Below are positions 37,375 through 45,834 of a stretch of 64,000 nucleotides of DNA, piece by piece. This DNA comes from Bradyrhizobium sp. OK095. GTDB taxonomy: Bacteria > Pseudomonadota > Alphaproteobacteria > Rhizobiales > Xanthobacteraceae. The stretch's first letter is position 1. Every line of letters starts with the position of its first letter. The stretch lies in the NCBI RefSeq assembly GCF_900109945.1, contig NZ_FOBX01000001.1, positions 558,001 through 622,000 of the forward strand. The letters are read 5' to 3'. The position numbers and the translations under genes were made by a program. The notes under the pieces are model-generated. The model saw nothing but the letters and a program-made list of their open reading frames with translations. It was not told where the DNA came from and ran no database searches.

Positions 37375-38720
37375 GGCGGCACGACCAGGGTTTGCGAGGC
37401 GTCGAAGGCCGGTGCAGCGCCGCTGAGATCGAGCAGCAGGCTGTCGACGCCGTCGACACGCAGCCGTGCCGGATAGGCGCCGGCAGGAAGGGTCGGGGCG
37501 AAGTCGAATACCAGCGGGTCGGTGGCGGCAGTGCGCGGATTGGCGGCGGCTTCAACCGTGCCGAGCACGAGTCTGGCGCGCTGCCGCGGTTGCACCTGCG
37601 GGCGCGAGAACAGGGTGGCGGTGACGCGCAGCGGCGCAGTCTTGCGCAGCACGGTCGCCGCGGACAGTGAAAGCGGAGCATCGGCAGCAATGACCAAGGC
37701 GGGTGCGATGATCAGCGCCACCGCATTGGTCTCGCGCTCGTTGGCTTCGCCTGATGGCAACAGGCGCAGCGTGAGGCTCCATTGCCCGGGTGCGAGTGCG
37801 GCCTGCGCAGCTGCATCGTTCGGCAGCGCCACGGTGATCTCGGTGCCGTCGTCATTGGGGACGCCCGGCACCAGCTCGAACGGAATCGGAAACAGCGGAT
37901 GTGCCAGCCGCACATGAAAATTGCTACCGCTGAGGCGGATGCCGGACAGCACCACGAGCTCGCCGAGCCGCGCGCCCGCCTGGTTCTTTTGCGGCGTTGC
38001 CGTAAACAGCGTCGGCAATGGCGGCAGCAGATCCGGATTGACGACGACGCCGCGGTCGCGCTTGGTGACGGGATCGACGATCCCGCGCGATAGCACCGGC
38101 AGCGGCGAGACCGCGGGCTTGGTGGCCTCGATCAGCACCACCGACACCACATAGGCCGCTGACGGTCGATAATGCGACTGGATTGCCGCCCACAATTTCG
38201 ACATCTCCTCGGGCCCCATCACGGCCGGCGTGATCTTGATCAGCTCGGCCTGGTCGGCGAGGTCGGCTGCTGCGAGCGCCTGGAACGCCGGCGGCAGCAT
38301 CGCGATGTCGAGCGGATTGGGATTGAGCGCGCGCTGCACGGCAGCGCGGTCGAGCACCGGGCGCTCGTGCAACAGATGCATGCCATAGCCGAGCAGGATC
38401 TCGGCCTGACAATCGACCCGGGCATAGGCCGTGAGGAGATAGTGCAGATCGAGCGCGAGCGGTGCATTGGTCAGCCGTTCGCCGCTGCTCGAGGAGCGCG
38501 ACGGCAGAGCCTGGTTGCGCCAAGCGGGATTCGGCGTCACCTGATGCAGGAACAGATTGAGCCGCGGCAGCTCTTCGGCGCTGGTGAGGTCGATCGTGTC
38601 GGGCGCAACGGCGCTGACATTGACCGTGCCGCCGACCGCGGGTCCGGCCTCGATCAGCCCATTGTCGAGTAGATTGCGCAACACTGCGCTGACCGCGCCG
38701 ATCGCAAGCGGTGAGCTCAT
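37371..38720 (-). CDS. eCIS DUF4255 tail-terminator-like protein (Afp16/Pvc16-like)
   Basis: A 449-residue protein. Residues 1-200 match DUF4255 (AIGAVSAVLRNLLDNGLIEA, LPRLNLFLHQVTPNPAWRN, LALDLHYLLTAYA, EILLGYGMHLLHERPVLDR). Pvc16/Afp16 caps the distal end of the sheath-tube and fixes its end. The C-terminal half has Ig-like beta-sandwich features (GELVVLSGIRLSGSNFHVRL). Overlaps of 4 nt on both sides. Confidence 0.9.
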   Translation of the reverse strand: MSSPLAIGAVSAVLRNLLDNGLIEAGPAVGGTVNVSAVAPDTIDLTSAEELPRLNLFLHQVTPNPAWRNQALPSRSSSSGERLTNAPLALDLHYLLTAYARVDCQAEILLGYGMHLLHERPVLDRAAVQRALNPNPLDIAMLPPAFQALAAADLADQAELIKITPAVMGPEEMSKLWAAIQSHYRPSAAYVVSVVLIEATKPAVSPLPVLSRGIVDPVTKRDRGVVVNPDLLPPLPTLFTATPQKNQAGARLGELVVLSGIRLSGSNFHVRLAHPLFPIPFELVPGVPNDDGTEITVALPNDAAAQAALAPGQWSLTLRLLPSGEANERETNAVALIIAPALVIAADAPLSLSAATVLRKTAPLRVTATLFSRPQVQPRQRARLVLGTVEAAANPRTAATDPLVFDFAPTLPAGAYPARLRVDGVDSLLLDLSGAAPAFDASQTLVVPP

Positions 38721-39361
38721 GCGCGGCCTCCCGGTCCCGGGCGGCGCAGATAGTCGGACAGCGACACCGACGGCTTTGGCGCGGGCTTGACGGTGCGGGC
38801 GGCACGCGGCGGCTCTGGCGAACGAATGTCGATGCGGTCGATCGTCACCTTGATCACGGGCGGCGTCTCGCGCCGACGCTGCGCCTGGCTGGCGAGCACG
38901 GCATGGCCGAGCGGGGGCGTGGGCGGTGTTGCCGCCTCGTTTCGAAGTCGGGGCGTATCATGCACGGCCGCATCGTAGGGATGCGCGATGGACGGCGGAT
39001 CACGCGGAGCGACAGGCTGGGCGGAAGCGTCAGGCGATCTTGGCGGTGCCGCGTTCGATTGAACGGGCCGGGCAACGCCTGCGGGTTTGGCCGCTGGGCG
39101 TAGCGGGGATTCCGCGTCGTCTGGCTCCGCCTCGATCGACCGCGGCGCTTGCGCTGCCGTACGAGAATGGTCTGCAGCGAAGCCATGTATCGCCGTCTGC
39201 GGCGGCGCTGACGGCTGCCTTTCGTCCGGCCATGTTTCGAGCACCGGCGCATTGTCGGTCTGGATCGGAGCGGCAAAACGCGGCGGCAGCGCAACGCGTG
39301 CCGCGCCTGCGATCGGTTCGCCGCGCCCGAGGCGCGCGAGGTTTTGCAGGAGGCCTGTCAT
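38717..39361 (-). CDS. eCIS Pro/Ala-rich linker protein, hypothetical
   Basis: A 214-residue protein starting at ATG 39361 in a 4-nt overlap with the gp26-like gene. The middle is Pro/Ala/Arg-rich and probably disordered. The C-terminus has a short ordered piece (VIKVTIDRIDIRSPEPPRA) and ends SLSDYLRRPG. The end motif VTIDRIDIR then SLxDYL is shared with small eCIS proteins as I recall them. Function unknown; a scaffold between terminator and baseplate parts is possible. Confidence 0.75.
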   Translation of the reverse strand: MTGLLQNLARLGRGEPIAGAARVALPPRFAAPIQTDNAPVLETWPDERQPSAPPQTAIHGFAADHSRTAAQAPRSIEAEPDDAESPLRPAAKPAGVARPVQSNAAPPRSPDASAQPVAPRDPPSIAHPYDAAVHDTPRLRNEAATPPTPPLGHAVLASQAQRRRETPPVIKVTIDRIDIRSPEPPRAARTVKPAPKPSVSLSDYLRRPGPGGRA

Positions 39362-40068
39362 GAGGCACCCACGAGTTGCAGATAGGCGGCGCGGCGGGCA
39401 TGCGGCAGCGCCAGCACCTCGGCTTCGCTCCAGCCATATTCGCGGGCGAGCGCATCGACTTCGAGCAGGCTGCGCTCCGCCGCCGCCTGGACTTCGGCCC
39501 AGAGTGCCGGCGCGATATCGATCACGGCCTGCCAGGTGTGTCCACAATCAGGGCAGTCGAGCGTGAACGCGACAACCGCGCCGGGATCGCAACGTTCGAG
39601 CTCGGCCTCGATCCGGTCGAGCGCGTCCTGATCAAATGTAATCGGCGACGCCTCGCCGAGGCAGCGCGCGAGCAATAACCGGGCCGCAGTCGCGGAATCG
39701 GAGGCCGCGGCCAGTCCGGCGAGATCGGACAGCGCCGGCAGACGCAGCGTCAGCTCGCTGCCGCTGATCGCGACGCGGGGCGGTGTGGCATCAACCGGTG
39801 GCGCAAGCCCGTCCGCGAGCACTGCGCTGTCGGCCGTGAACTCGCAGTCGGTGTGGCAGATGGGGCAGACGGCGCGCAGCCGCCAGGACGCGCCGAACAA
39901 ACGCGTGCGCAAGGAAAGGAGCGCGGCATTGCCGGCGCCGATCGAGTCGGTCGCCGCCGCGCCGGCCGCCGTAAGCAAGGCATCGTCGCGCTGCCGCCGC
40001 GCGCGACCGGCGGCCCGGTCCCACAGCGCCAAAATATCCTGTTCGCGTTGCGCGGCGGCGGAGTACAT
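39358..40068 (-). CDS. eCIS gp26-like protein with zinc-ribbon Cys pairs
   Basis: A 236-residue protein resembling the T4 gp26-like baseplate hub family of eCIS loci. It starts MYSAAAQREQDILALWDRA and has two Cys pairs, CPICHTDC near residue 90 and CPDCGHTW near residue 180, that could form one split zinc ribbon. The C-terminus is helical (ALAREYGWSEAEVLALPHAR), a motif often seen in these hub chaperone-like proteins. It lies 8 nt after the tube gene. Confidence 0.82.
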   Translation of the reverse strand: MYSAAAQREQDILALWDRAAGRARRQRDDALLTAAGAAATDSIGAGNAALLSLRTRLFGASWRLRAVCPICHTDCEFTADSAVLADGLAPPVDATPPRVAISGSELTLRLPALSDLAGLAAASDSATAARLLLARCLGEASPITFDQDALDRIEAELERCDPGAVVAFTLDCPDCGHTWQAVIDIAPALWAEVQAAAERSLLEVDALAREYGWSEAEVLALPHARRAAYLQLVGAS

Positions 40069-40076
40069 GGGCTGTC

Positions 40077-40601
40077 TCAGGCCGGATCTGTGAAAGTGGG
40101 CTCGGATGGCTCGGCGACGGCCTGGTCGCGCTCCCAGCCCTCGTTCTCGAGCTTGATGTGCTGGATCGCGATCGCGTTGGCGTTGGCATCGAGATCAGGC
40201 AGCGACTGGTATTCCGAGACCCAGCAACGGAAGATCTTGTAGGCGAGCGCGAGCTGCCCGGCCTCGTTGTAGACCTCGAGGATAATGTCCTTGCGGAAAT
40301 CCTTCAGCGAGACCTCGACGCCCAGGCCTGCGCCGAAATGCCAGACCTTGTTGGCCCATTTCTCGAACTCGGTGTCGTGGGTGACACCGCGATCGAGCGT
40401 GATCGCCTCGAACTTGCTGCGGCCGGGCGATTTGCGCCCCGTCGAGGGATCGCCGCCCTCGCGGTGCTCGACCACTTCGGTGGTGCGCTTCAGCGCCGAC
40501 ACCTTGCTGATGCCGGCGACGTAGCGTCCGTCCCATTTCACCCGGAACTTGAAATTCTTGTAGGGATCGAAGCGCTGCGGATTGACCGAGAACTGTGCCA
40601 T
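40077..40601 (-). CDS. eCIS inner tube protein (gp19/Hcp-like)
   Basis: A 174-residue phage tail-tube protein: DPYKNFKFRVKWDGRYVAG, VSALKRTTEVVEHREGGDP, FEAITLDRGVTHDTEFEKWA and LEVYNEAGQLALAYKIFRCW are the family hallmarks. Hexameric rings stack into the lumen through which cargo sits or passes. Only this one full tube gene is seen, besides the Afp7-like initiator. It follows the sheath by 24 nt. Confidence 0.95.
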   Translation of the reverse strand: MAQFSVNPQRFDPYKNFKFRVKWDGRYVAGISKVSALKRTTEVVEHREGGDPSTGRKSPGRSKFEAITLDRGVTHDTEFEKWANKVWHFGAGLGVEVSLKDFRKDIILEVYNEAGQLALAYKIFRCWVSEYQSLPDLDANANAIAIQHIKLENEGWERDQAVAEPSEPTFTDPA

Positions 40602-40625
40602 TTGCTTGCCTCAGGTTTCTTTGCC

Positions 40626-42146
40626 TCAGGTTGGGATATCGCCGGCGATCTGCTGGATCTTGATGACGACGAACTCGGCGGGCTTCAGCGGCGCGAAGCC
40701 GACGATGATGTTGACGATGCCGAGATTGATGTCGGCCTGCGTCGTGCTCTCGCGGTCGCATTTGACGAAATAGGCCTCGCGCGGCGAGCGGCCCTGGAAC
40801 GCGCCCTGCCGGAACAGGCCCTGCATGAATGCGCCGATGTTGAGCCTGATCTGCGCCCAGAGGGGTTCGTCATTGGGCTCGAACACCACCCATTGCGTGC
40901 CGCGGTACAGGCTTTCCTCCAGGAACAGCGCCATGCGCCGCACCGGTACGTATTTCCATTCCGAGCCGCGGTCGTTCTGGCCGTGCAGCGTGCGCGCGCC
41001 CCAGACCACGTTGCCGTAGACCGGCAGTGTGCGCAGGCAGTTGACGCCGATCGGATTGAGCTGGCCGTTCTCGGCATCGCTCAAGGTCAGCGCGAAGCCG
41101 AAGCCGCCGTTGACGCTGGCATCGGTGCCGGCCGGCGCCTTCCAGACCCCGCGCGTGGCGTCGGTCCGGGCGTAGACGCCGGCGGCGAAGCCGCAAGGCG
41201 GAAAGTCGCGCACGACGCCGGATTGCAGCGGATCAGCCTGCATCACCCAGGGATAGTACAGTGCGGAGAAATTACCGTCGGCGCCGGTAAGGCCGGCCTC
41301 GCCCGTGCCGCCGCTCATGTTGGCGACCGTCTCGTTCTGGAGGCTGTCGACGATCAGGAAAGCGCGCCGGGCGTGGCAACGCTGTTGCAGCTTGGCCAGC
41401 GCAGGCTGGGTCGTTGCATTGACGTTGGTGAGACCGGGAACGCAGACCAGGTTGAACAGGTCGATGCGATCGACGATTCCGCCGGTCGCGAACAGCGGAT
41501 CGATCGCGCTGACGAACGAGCCGTCATTGGCGAGGAGGACTGTGCCGTCGACGCCGCCGGTAAATGGTTTCGTGGCCGCGGTCGGTACATTCGCTGACGC
41601 CGTGGTCAGGTTGTCCATGAAGGCGGAACGGCCGTTGACGACACTCGGCGCCCAGCGTGGGTCGGCCTTGTTCATCGACAGATCCTGGAAGGTCTCGACG
41701 ATGTTGGTGCGGGGCGACGGGCCGATGACGTCGAGCCGGAAGCGGGTGTTGTCGTCGGCACGCAGCGTCAGCTTGACGCTGTAGGAGTTGGCCCACAGGC
41801 CCGGCGAGCTCGCCTGGATCCCGAGATCGTCGATCGCGCAGGTCGCGGTCTTCGCGTCGTTTGCGGGCGTTCCCGAGTTGAACAGCGCAATCCGCACGAT
41901 GTAGGCGTCGCTGCCGCCGTTGTCGAAGAACTGGCGCACGGCGTAGCCGAGATAGGCGCGGCGGTCGAGCCCGCCATAGGCGCGCTCATAGTCGGCGAAG
42001 CTCGAGATGCGCACGGCGCGGTCGGTGGGGCCGCGCGGCGCCCAGCCGATGAACAGCGCGATCGACGTCGCTACGCCCGAGATCGAGCGCACACCACTGG
42101 AGATTTCCTCGATATAGACGCCGGGTTGCAGAAGGGCTGAGGGCAT
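40626..42146 (-). CDS. eCIS contractile sheath protein
   Basis: A 506-residue tail sheath protein. The N-terminus (LLQPGVYIEEISSGVRSISG, VATSIALFIGWAPRGP) and C-terminus (VVFEPNDEPLWAQIRLNIGAFM, CDRESTTQADINLGIVNIIVGFAPLKPAEFVVI) are standard for sheaths; the C-terminal strands mesh with neighbours and drive contraction. An AGGAG RBS precedes the ATG. It is the first gene of the structural operon and the only sheath gene, whereas Afp and PVC have three. Confidence 0.97.
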   Translation of the reverse strand: MPSALLQPGVYIEEISSGVRSISGVATSIALFIGWAPRGPTDRAVRISSFADYERAYGGLDRRAYLGYAVRQFFDNGGSDAYIVRIALFNSGTPANDAKTATCAIDDLGIQASSPGLWANSYSVKLTLRADDNTRFRLDVIGPSPRTNIVETFQDLSMNKADPRWAPSVVNGRSAFMDNLTTASANVPTAATKPFTGGVDGTVLLANDGSFVSAIDPLFATGGIVDRIDLFNLVCVPGLTNVNATTQPALAKLQQRCHARRAFLIVDSLQNETVANMSGGTGEAGLTGADGNFSALYYPWVMQADPLQSGVVRDFPPCGFAAGVYARTDATRGVWKAPAGTDASVNGGFGFALTLSDAENGQLNPIGVNCLRTLPVYGNVVWGARTLHGQNDRGSEWKYVPVRRMALFLEESLYRGTQWVVFEPNDEPLWAQIRLNIGAFMQGLFRQGAFQGRSPREAYFVKCDRESTTQADINLGIVNIIVGFAPLKPAEFVVIKIQQIAGDIPT

Positions 42147-42182
42147 GTCGGCTCCTGTGATTTGGCGGTCTGTCTCGCTCGG

Positions 42183-42593
42183 TCAGATCGCAACGATGGT
42201 CTTGCCTCGCCTGCGCGCGCGCGCTTGGCGCGGCCTGCGCCCGGCTCCGGGCGGACCACGGATCGCCTCCGACAGCGATTCCGTTGTGATCTTGGCGATG
42301 ACAGTGCGGTGTGGCCGTAGCTCGTACAGCGCGCCGCTCTCGCCGTTTGCAACGATGGTGACCACCTTCATCCGCGGCCGGCTGCACAAGAGGCTTGCCA
42401 GGCTGTCGCGCTCGTCCCGGGCCTGCTGCGCCACCAGGATGACGTCGGCGCGGGTGCGGCGGGCTTCCATTGCCAGATTGGCGCCGTCGCTCATGCCGAC
42501 CACGGACAGCGCCGGATCTTTCGCGACAACATGCTCCAGAATATCGGTCATCAGCCTCGGAAATCCTGCAATGAGGATGCGTCTCTGTCGCAA
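42183..42593 (-). CDS. Degenerate receiver-domain protein with TTG start
   Basis: A 136-residue protein with a receiver-like fold (RRILIAGFPRLMTDILEHVV, ADVILVAQQ, HRTVIAKI). The acidic pair after strand 1 and the phospho-acceptor Asp after strand 3 are missing, while a Lys after strand 5 remains, so it looks like a pseudo-receiver. The C-terminal tail is Arg-rich (RRPRQARARRRGKT). No ATG is available; TTG at 42593 has AGGTGG 5 nt upstream. It lies 36 nt before the sheath gene on the same strand, so it may regulate the eCIS operon. Confidence 0.7.
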   Translation of the reverse strand: MRQRRILIAGFPRLMTDILEHVVAKDPALSVVGMSDGANLAMEARRTRADVILVAQQARDERDSLASLLCSRPRMKVVTIVANGESGALYELRPHRTVIAKITTESLSEAIRGPPGAGRRPRQARARRRGKTIVAI

Positions 42594-42795
42594 TGGCCAC
42601 CTTTACGACGAGCCTTGCACGGGGCGCGGCGGCGCGATTGAGCCAAAGGGTTCAGCGAGGATGCAGGTGATGGTCCGGACCAGGTGCGCGGCGCGGCAAT
42701 GACGATGTCGCGAACGGCCGCGCGGCGTGTCGCAGCGATCCGCTGTGATGCGGAATTCCGTCCCGCGCCGGATCGAAGGATCTAGGCCGAAGGGT

Positions 42796-43578
42796 CTAGC
42801 GGGGCTGGACCCGCGATGGTGCGGGCGACCCCGGACCAGCCGCGTGCAGATGCTTGCTGATCTCGCCACGGCGGCGGATCTGCAATTTGCTGAGCACGTT
42901 GTGCATGTGGTTCTTGACGGTCGAATTGCGAATCCGCAAGGCCCGCGCGATCTCCTTGTTCGACAGGCCTTCGCCGACGAAGCGGATGATCTCGTGCTCC
43001 CGCGGCGTCAGCGTGTCGACGCCGGTGGCGGGCTCTCGTGGGACGGCCTGGGCGGAAAGCAGCGCGAGCCGGCCGAACAGGGCGGCAGCGACCCTGGGCG
43101 AGCATACCAGCTCGTCGCGCATCGCGTTGTGGATGGCGGCGACGACATCGCTGATCGAGCCGTCGCGCAGCACGAAGCCGGATACCCCGGCCTCTGCGCA
43201 GGCGAGGATGTCCCGCTCGACCTCGGCAACCGCGATGGCGACGACCTTCAGCGCCGGCGACAAGGCGCGGCACGCCGCCGATTGCTGTAAGCCTCGCGAC
43301 GTCGCGATGTCGACCAGCAGCACCGCAGCACCGCTGTCAACGATCTGCTCCGGCGAGGTCGTGAGATCGCCGTGGCCGGTGATGTGTAAGCATTCCTGCC
43401 GTGCCAGGCACGAGTTCAAGCCTTCGCAGAGCAGGCGCACATCGCTGAGGATAAAGAGGTGGATCGGCACGCCGCCGCCGCCATCCGGCACCGTGGGCGA
43501 TCGTGCTTCATGTGCAATTGCGAGGTGAAAACGCGGCGGAGCGAGCTGCCCTGCCGGAAATGACGCATTGGACGACAT
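42796..43578 (-). CDS. NarL/LuxR-type response regulator upstream of eCIS
   Basis: A 260-residue protein from ATG 43578. A receiver domain at about 38-155 keeps Asp90 (AVLLVDIATS) as phospho-acceptor, but the conserved strand-5 Lys appears as Arg (GFVLRDGS). A LuxR helix-turn-helix at 188-245 (DTLTPREHEIIRFVGEGLSN, then KEIARALRIRNSTVKNHMHN) is intact. No histidine kinase is adjacent. It lies upstream of the pseudo-receiver and sheath on the same strand and is the best candidate for the eCIS activator or repressor. Confidence 0.88.
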   Translation of the reverse strand: MSSNASFPAGQLAPPRFHLAIAHEARSPTVPDGGGGVPIHLFILSDVRLLCEGLNSCLARQECLHITGHGDLTTSPEQIVDSGAAVLLVDIATSRGLQQSAACRALSPALKVVAIAVAEVERDILACAEAGVSGFVLRDGSISDVVAAIHNAMRDELVCSPRVAAALFGRLALLSAQAVPREPATGVDTLTPREHEIIRFVGEGLSNKEIARALRIRNSTVKNHMHNVLSKLQIRRRGEISKHLHAAGPGSPAPSRVQPR

Positions 43579-43652
43579 GCCTGCCTCCGATTGCCAACTC
43601 ACAACCGTGTTTGCCGCCGCGCCCAGTTGAAAGTCACCAAGATCAAAAAGTT

Positions 43653-43669
43653 GTATCTTTAGTATCTTT
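43653..43669. repeat. Tandem GTATCTTT repeat upstream of the LuxR-type gene
   Basis: GTATCTTT occurs twice, at 43653-43660 and 43662-43669, separated by one A, in an AT-richer patch about 75-90 nt upstream of the regulator's ATG. The 9-nt period suggests a binding site or part of a promoter for the leftward transcript. Confidence 0.5.
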
Positions 43670-43766
43670 CCCCTTGAAATTGAGTATGGCGCCTTTTGGC
43701 GCCTCTGACAAGCATCCACATCACATGCGGTGTTGTCGGGGCATTTCGACGCATGTGAAGCGGTCG

Positions 43767-43789
43767 AGTTGACAGAGATGAGTTCAACT
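43767..43789. promoter_or_regulatory. Inverted repeat AGTTGA-N11-TCAACT
   Basis: Perfect 6-bp arms AGTTGA at 43767 and TCAACT at 43784 flank 11 nt. It lies between the LuxR-type gene and the end of the GGDEF-EAL gene, 30 nt past the latter's stop. It could be an operator for the regulator or a weak transcript end. No U-tract follows. Confidence 0.35.
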
Positions 43790-43818
43790 GTTCGGCGATA
43801 TGCCCAAGGCTGCTCGCC

Positions 43819-45834
43819 TCAGGCGACCGCCTTGGCGGCAGGCGTTGCAGCGCCGTCGAGGCGCTGGCGTTCTTTGGCGAGATAGTCCCCAATCGCGTCG
43901 CCCGGCATGGGCTTTGCGAAATAATAGCCCTGGATGTAGTCGCAGCCGAGACGGCGCAGGCTATCGAGCTGAGCGCGGGTCTCGACGCCCTCGACGACGC
44001 AGGCGATCTCCATGTCGTCGCAGAGGCCGGTGAGCGACTTGATGATCTTGTGGCTGACCGGATTGTCGTTGATGTCCGCGACGAAGCTGCGGTCGATCTT
44101 GAGCTTGTCCAGCGGCAGCCGGTGCACGTGGCTCAGCGAGGAATAACCGGTGCCGAAATCGTCCAGTGAGATGCCGCAGCCCATCGCCTTCAACGCCGCG
44201 ATCGACTGCTGCGCGCGCACGAAGTCGAACGTGACGGCGGTCTCGGTGATTTCGAAATCGATCCGGTGCGGCGGCAGCCCGCTCTTCTCGACGATGGTGA
44301 TCAGCGGCAGGATGCCCTCCGCCGAGCAAACGTCGTGTGCGGAGAGGTTGAACGACAGGCGGATGTGGTCGGGCCAGGTCTTCGCCACCGCGAGCGCGCG
44401 GACCAGCAGCGCCTGCGTCAGCGGCCGGATCAGCCCGATGCGCTCGGCGGCGGGGATGAAGTCGGCCGGCGACACCAGGCCGAGGCGGGAGCTGTGCCAG
44501 CGCGCGAGCACCTCGAAGGCGGCGGTGTGCTCGCTCATGGCGTCCACGATCGGCTGGAATACCAGATCCATCTCGGTGCTGAAATCGGCAATGCGCAGCA
44601 GGTTCTCGATGACGCCGCGGCTGCGGATTTCGGCCTCGAGCTCGGTCGAGAAGATCACGGTTTGGCCGCGCAGATGACGCTTAGCGTGGTAGAGCGAATA
44701 GTCGGCGCATTCATAGAGTGCTTCCGCGGTCGTTGCCGATTGCGGGAATAATGCAAAGCCGATCGAGCAGGACAGCCCGGTGTGGGCGGTGTCGACCTGG
44801 TAGGGAAGCTTGACCTGGTCGCCGATGCGCTCGCCGAGCCGGAGCAGATCCGTGTCGTCGGGATCGCCGCAGACGACGAGGCCGAACTCGTCGCCGCCGA
44901 GCCGGGCGAACTCGACGCGCTGCGGGCCAAAGCCCTCGCAGACCTCGCGGATGCGGCGACCCGCCTCGATCAGAACGCGGTCGCCGACCGAGTGACCGTA
45001 ATTGTCGTTGATCGGCTTGAAGCCGTCGAGGTCGATGATGCCGACCGCGACGCGAACGCTCCTGCGCTCGGCATCGGCGAAGGCGCTCGACAGCTCGGCG
45101 AAGAAGCGGCGTCGGTTCGGCAGCTCGGTGAGGGAATCGAGATTGGCGAGGCGGAAATTCTCGTCCGAAAGCGCCTGCGTTGCCGCCTGCTGTGCCAGCA
45201 ACGATTTGCGGCTGGCGACGAGGTCGGCGAAGTCGCGATAGTAGATGAACAGCACTGTCACCATCGCGCCGGAGACCAGCAAATTGTTGACCGCGATCGC
45301 CTTCAGCGTCGGCTCGCCGGTGGCCCAGAAGAACAGCACATAGGGCACGTCGACGACCAGCGTCACGATCAGCGCCGCCGAGCGCAGATGCATCAGCGAG
45401 AAGATGCAGCCGATCACGGTCACCGCCATGTAGAACGCGACCTGGCTCTTGGCGAAGGGATCGCCGTAAGGATAGAGCGCGAACGACCAGGCGGTGAAGC
45501 CTGCGCCGATCGGCAATGTCATCCAGTTGGTAGCGCGCAGATTGCGCAGGATGTCGGCGTCGCTGCGCACGAGATGACGCTGGCGCAGCCACCAGAAGGT
45601 GCGTAGTGCCGCGAGCATGGTGAGCACGCTCGGCACGATCATCGTCAGCCAGTCCGGCGCCACGTTCACATAGGTGTAGGCGACGGCGATCGTGTTGCTC
45701 ATCAGGATGAAGTAGAGCAGCGGGATCTGCTTGGAGAAGGCGTCGAACTGCGCGCGCGTCAGGTCCGGGTCATCCGGCACGCGAAACAGCCGCATCGCGG
45801 CAGCGAGTTGAGACTTCAAATTGACGACAGGCAT
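43819..45834 (-). CDS. Membrane GGDEF-EAL cyclic-di-GMP protein
   Basis: A 671-residue protein with about six membrane helices in residues 35-210, a GGDEF domain (LTELPNRRRFF, then ARLGGDEFGLV) and an EAL domain. The GGDEF site is intact, so it can make c-di-GMP. The EAL motif reads FEVLAR (EVL), and the other phosphodiesterase residues are kept: NLSAHD, FEITETAV, DDFGTGYSSL, KIDRSFV and VVEGVET. Both activities are possible. It is upstream of the eCIS regulators on the same strand with a 240-nt gap; a functional link is not shown. Confidence 0.93.
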   Translation of the reverse strand: MPVVNLKSQLAAAMRLFRVPDDPDLTRAQFDAFSKQIPLLYFILMSNTIAVAYTYVNVAPDWLTMIVPSVLTMLAALRTFWWLRQRHLVRSDADILRNLRATNWMTLPIGAGFTAWSFALYPYGDPFAKSQVAFYMAVTVIGCIFSLMHLRSAALIVTLVVDVPYVLFFWATGEPTLKAIAVNNLLVSGAMVTVLFIYYRDFADLVASRKSLLAQQAATQALSDENFRLANLDSLTELPNRRRFFAELSSAFADAERRSVRVAVGIIDLDGFKPINDNYGHSVGDRVLIEAGRRIREVCEGFGPQRVEFARLGGDEFGLVVCGDPDDTDLLRLGERIGDQVKLPYQVDTAHTGLSCSIGFALFPQSATTAEALYECADYSLYHAKRHLRGQTVIFSTELEAEIRSRGVIENLLRIADFSTEMDLVFQPIVDAMSEHTAAFEVLARWHSSRLGLVSPADFIPAAERIGLIRPLTQALLVRALAVAKTWPDHIRLSFNLSAHDVCSAEGILPLITIVEKSGLPPHRIDFEITETAVTFDFVRAQQSIAALKAMGCGISLDDFGTGYSSLSHVHRLPLDKLKIDRSFVADINDNPVSHKIIKSLTGLCDDMEIACVVEGVETRAQLDSLRRLGCDYIQGYYFAKPMPGDAIGDYLAKERQRLDGAATPAAKAVA

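Noticed and set aside
16821..42146. Prophage or T6SS interpretation of the contractile cluster
   Set aside because: No capsid, terminase, portal, integrase, lysis or TssJLM membrane genes are present, while AAA+, DUF4255 and DUF4157 genes are eCIS hallmarks.
42781..42800. Repeated GTCTAG/ATCTAG near the stop of the LuxR-type gene
   Set aside because: Short and not symmetric enough to call a terminator or operator.
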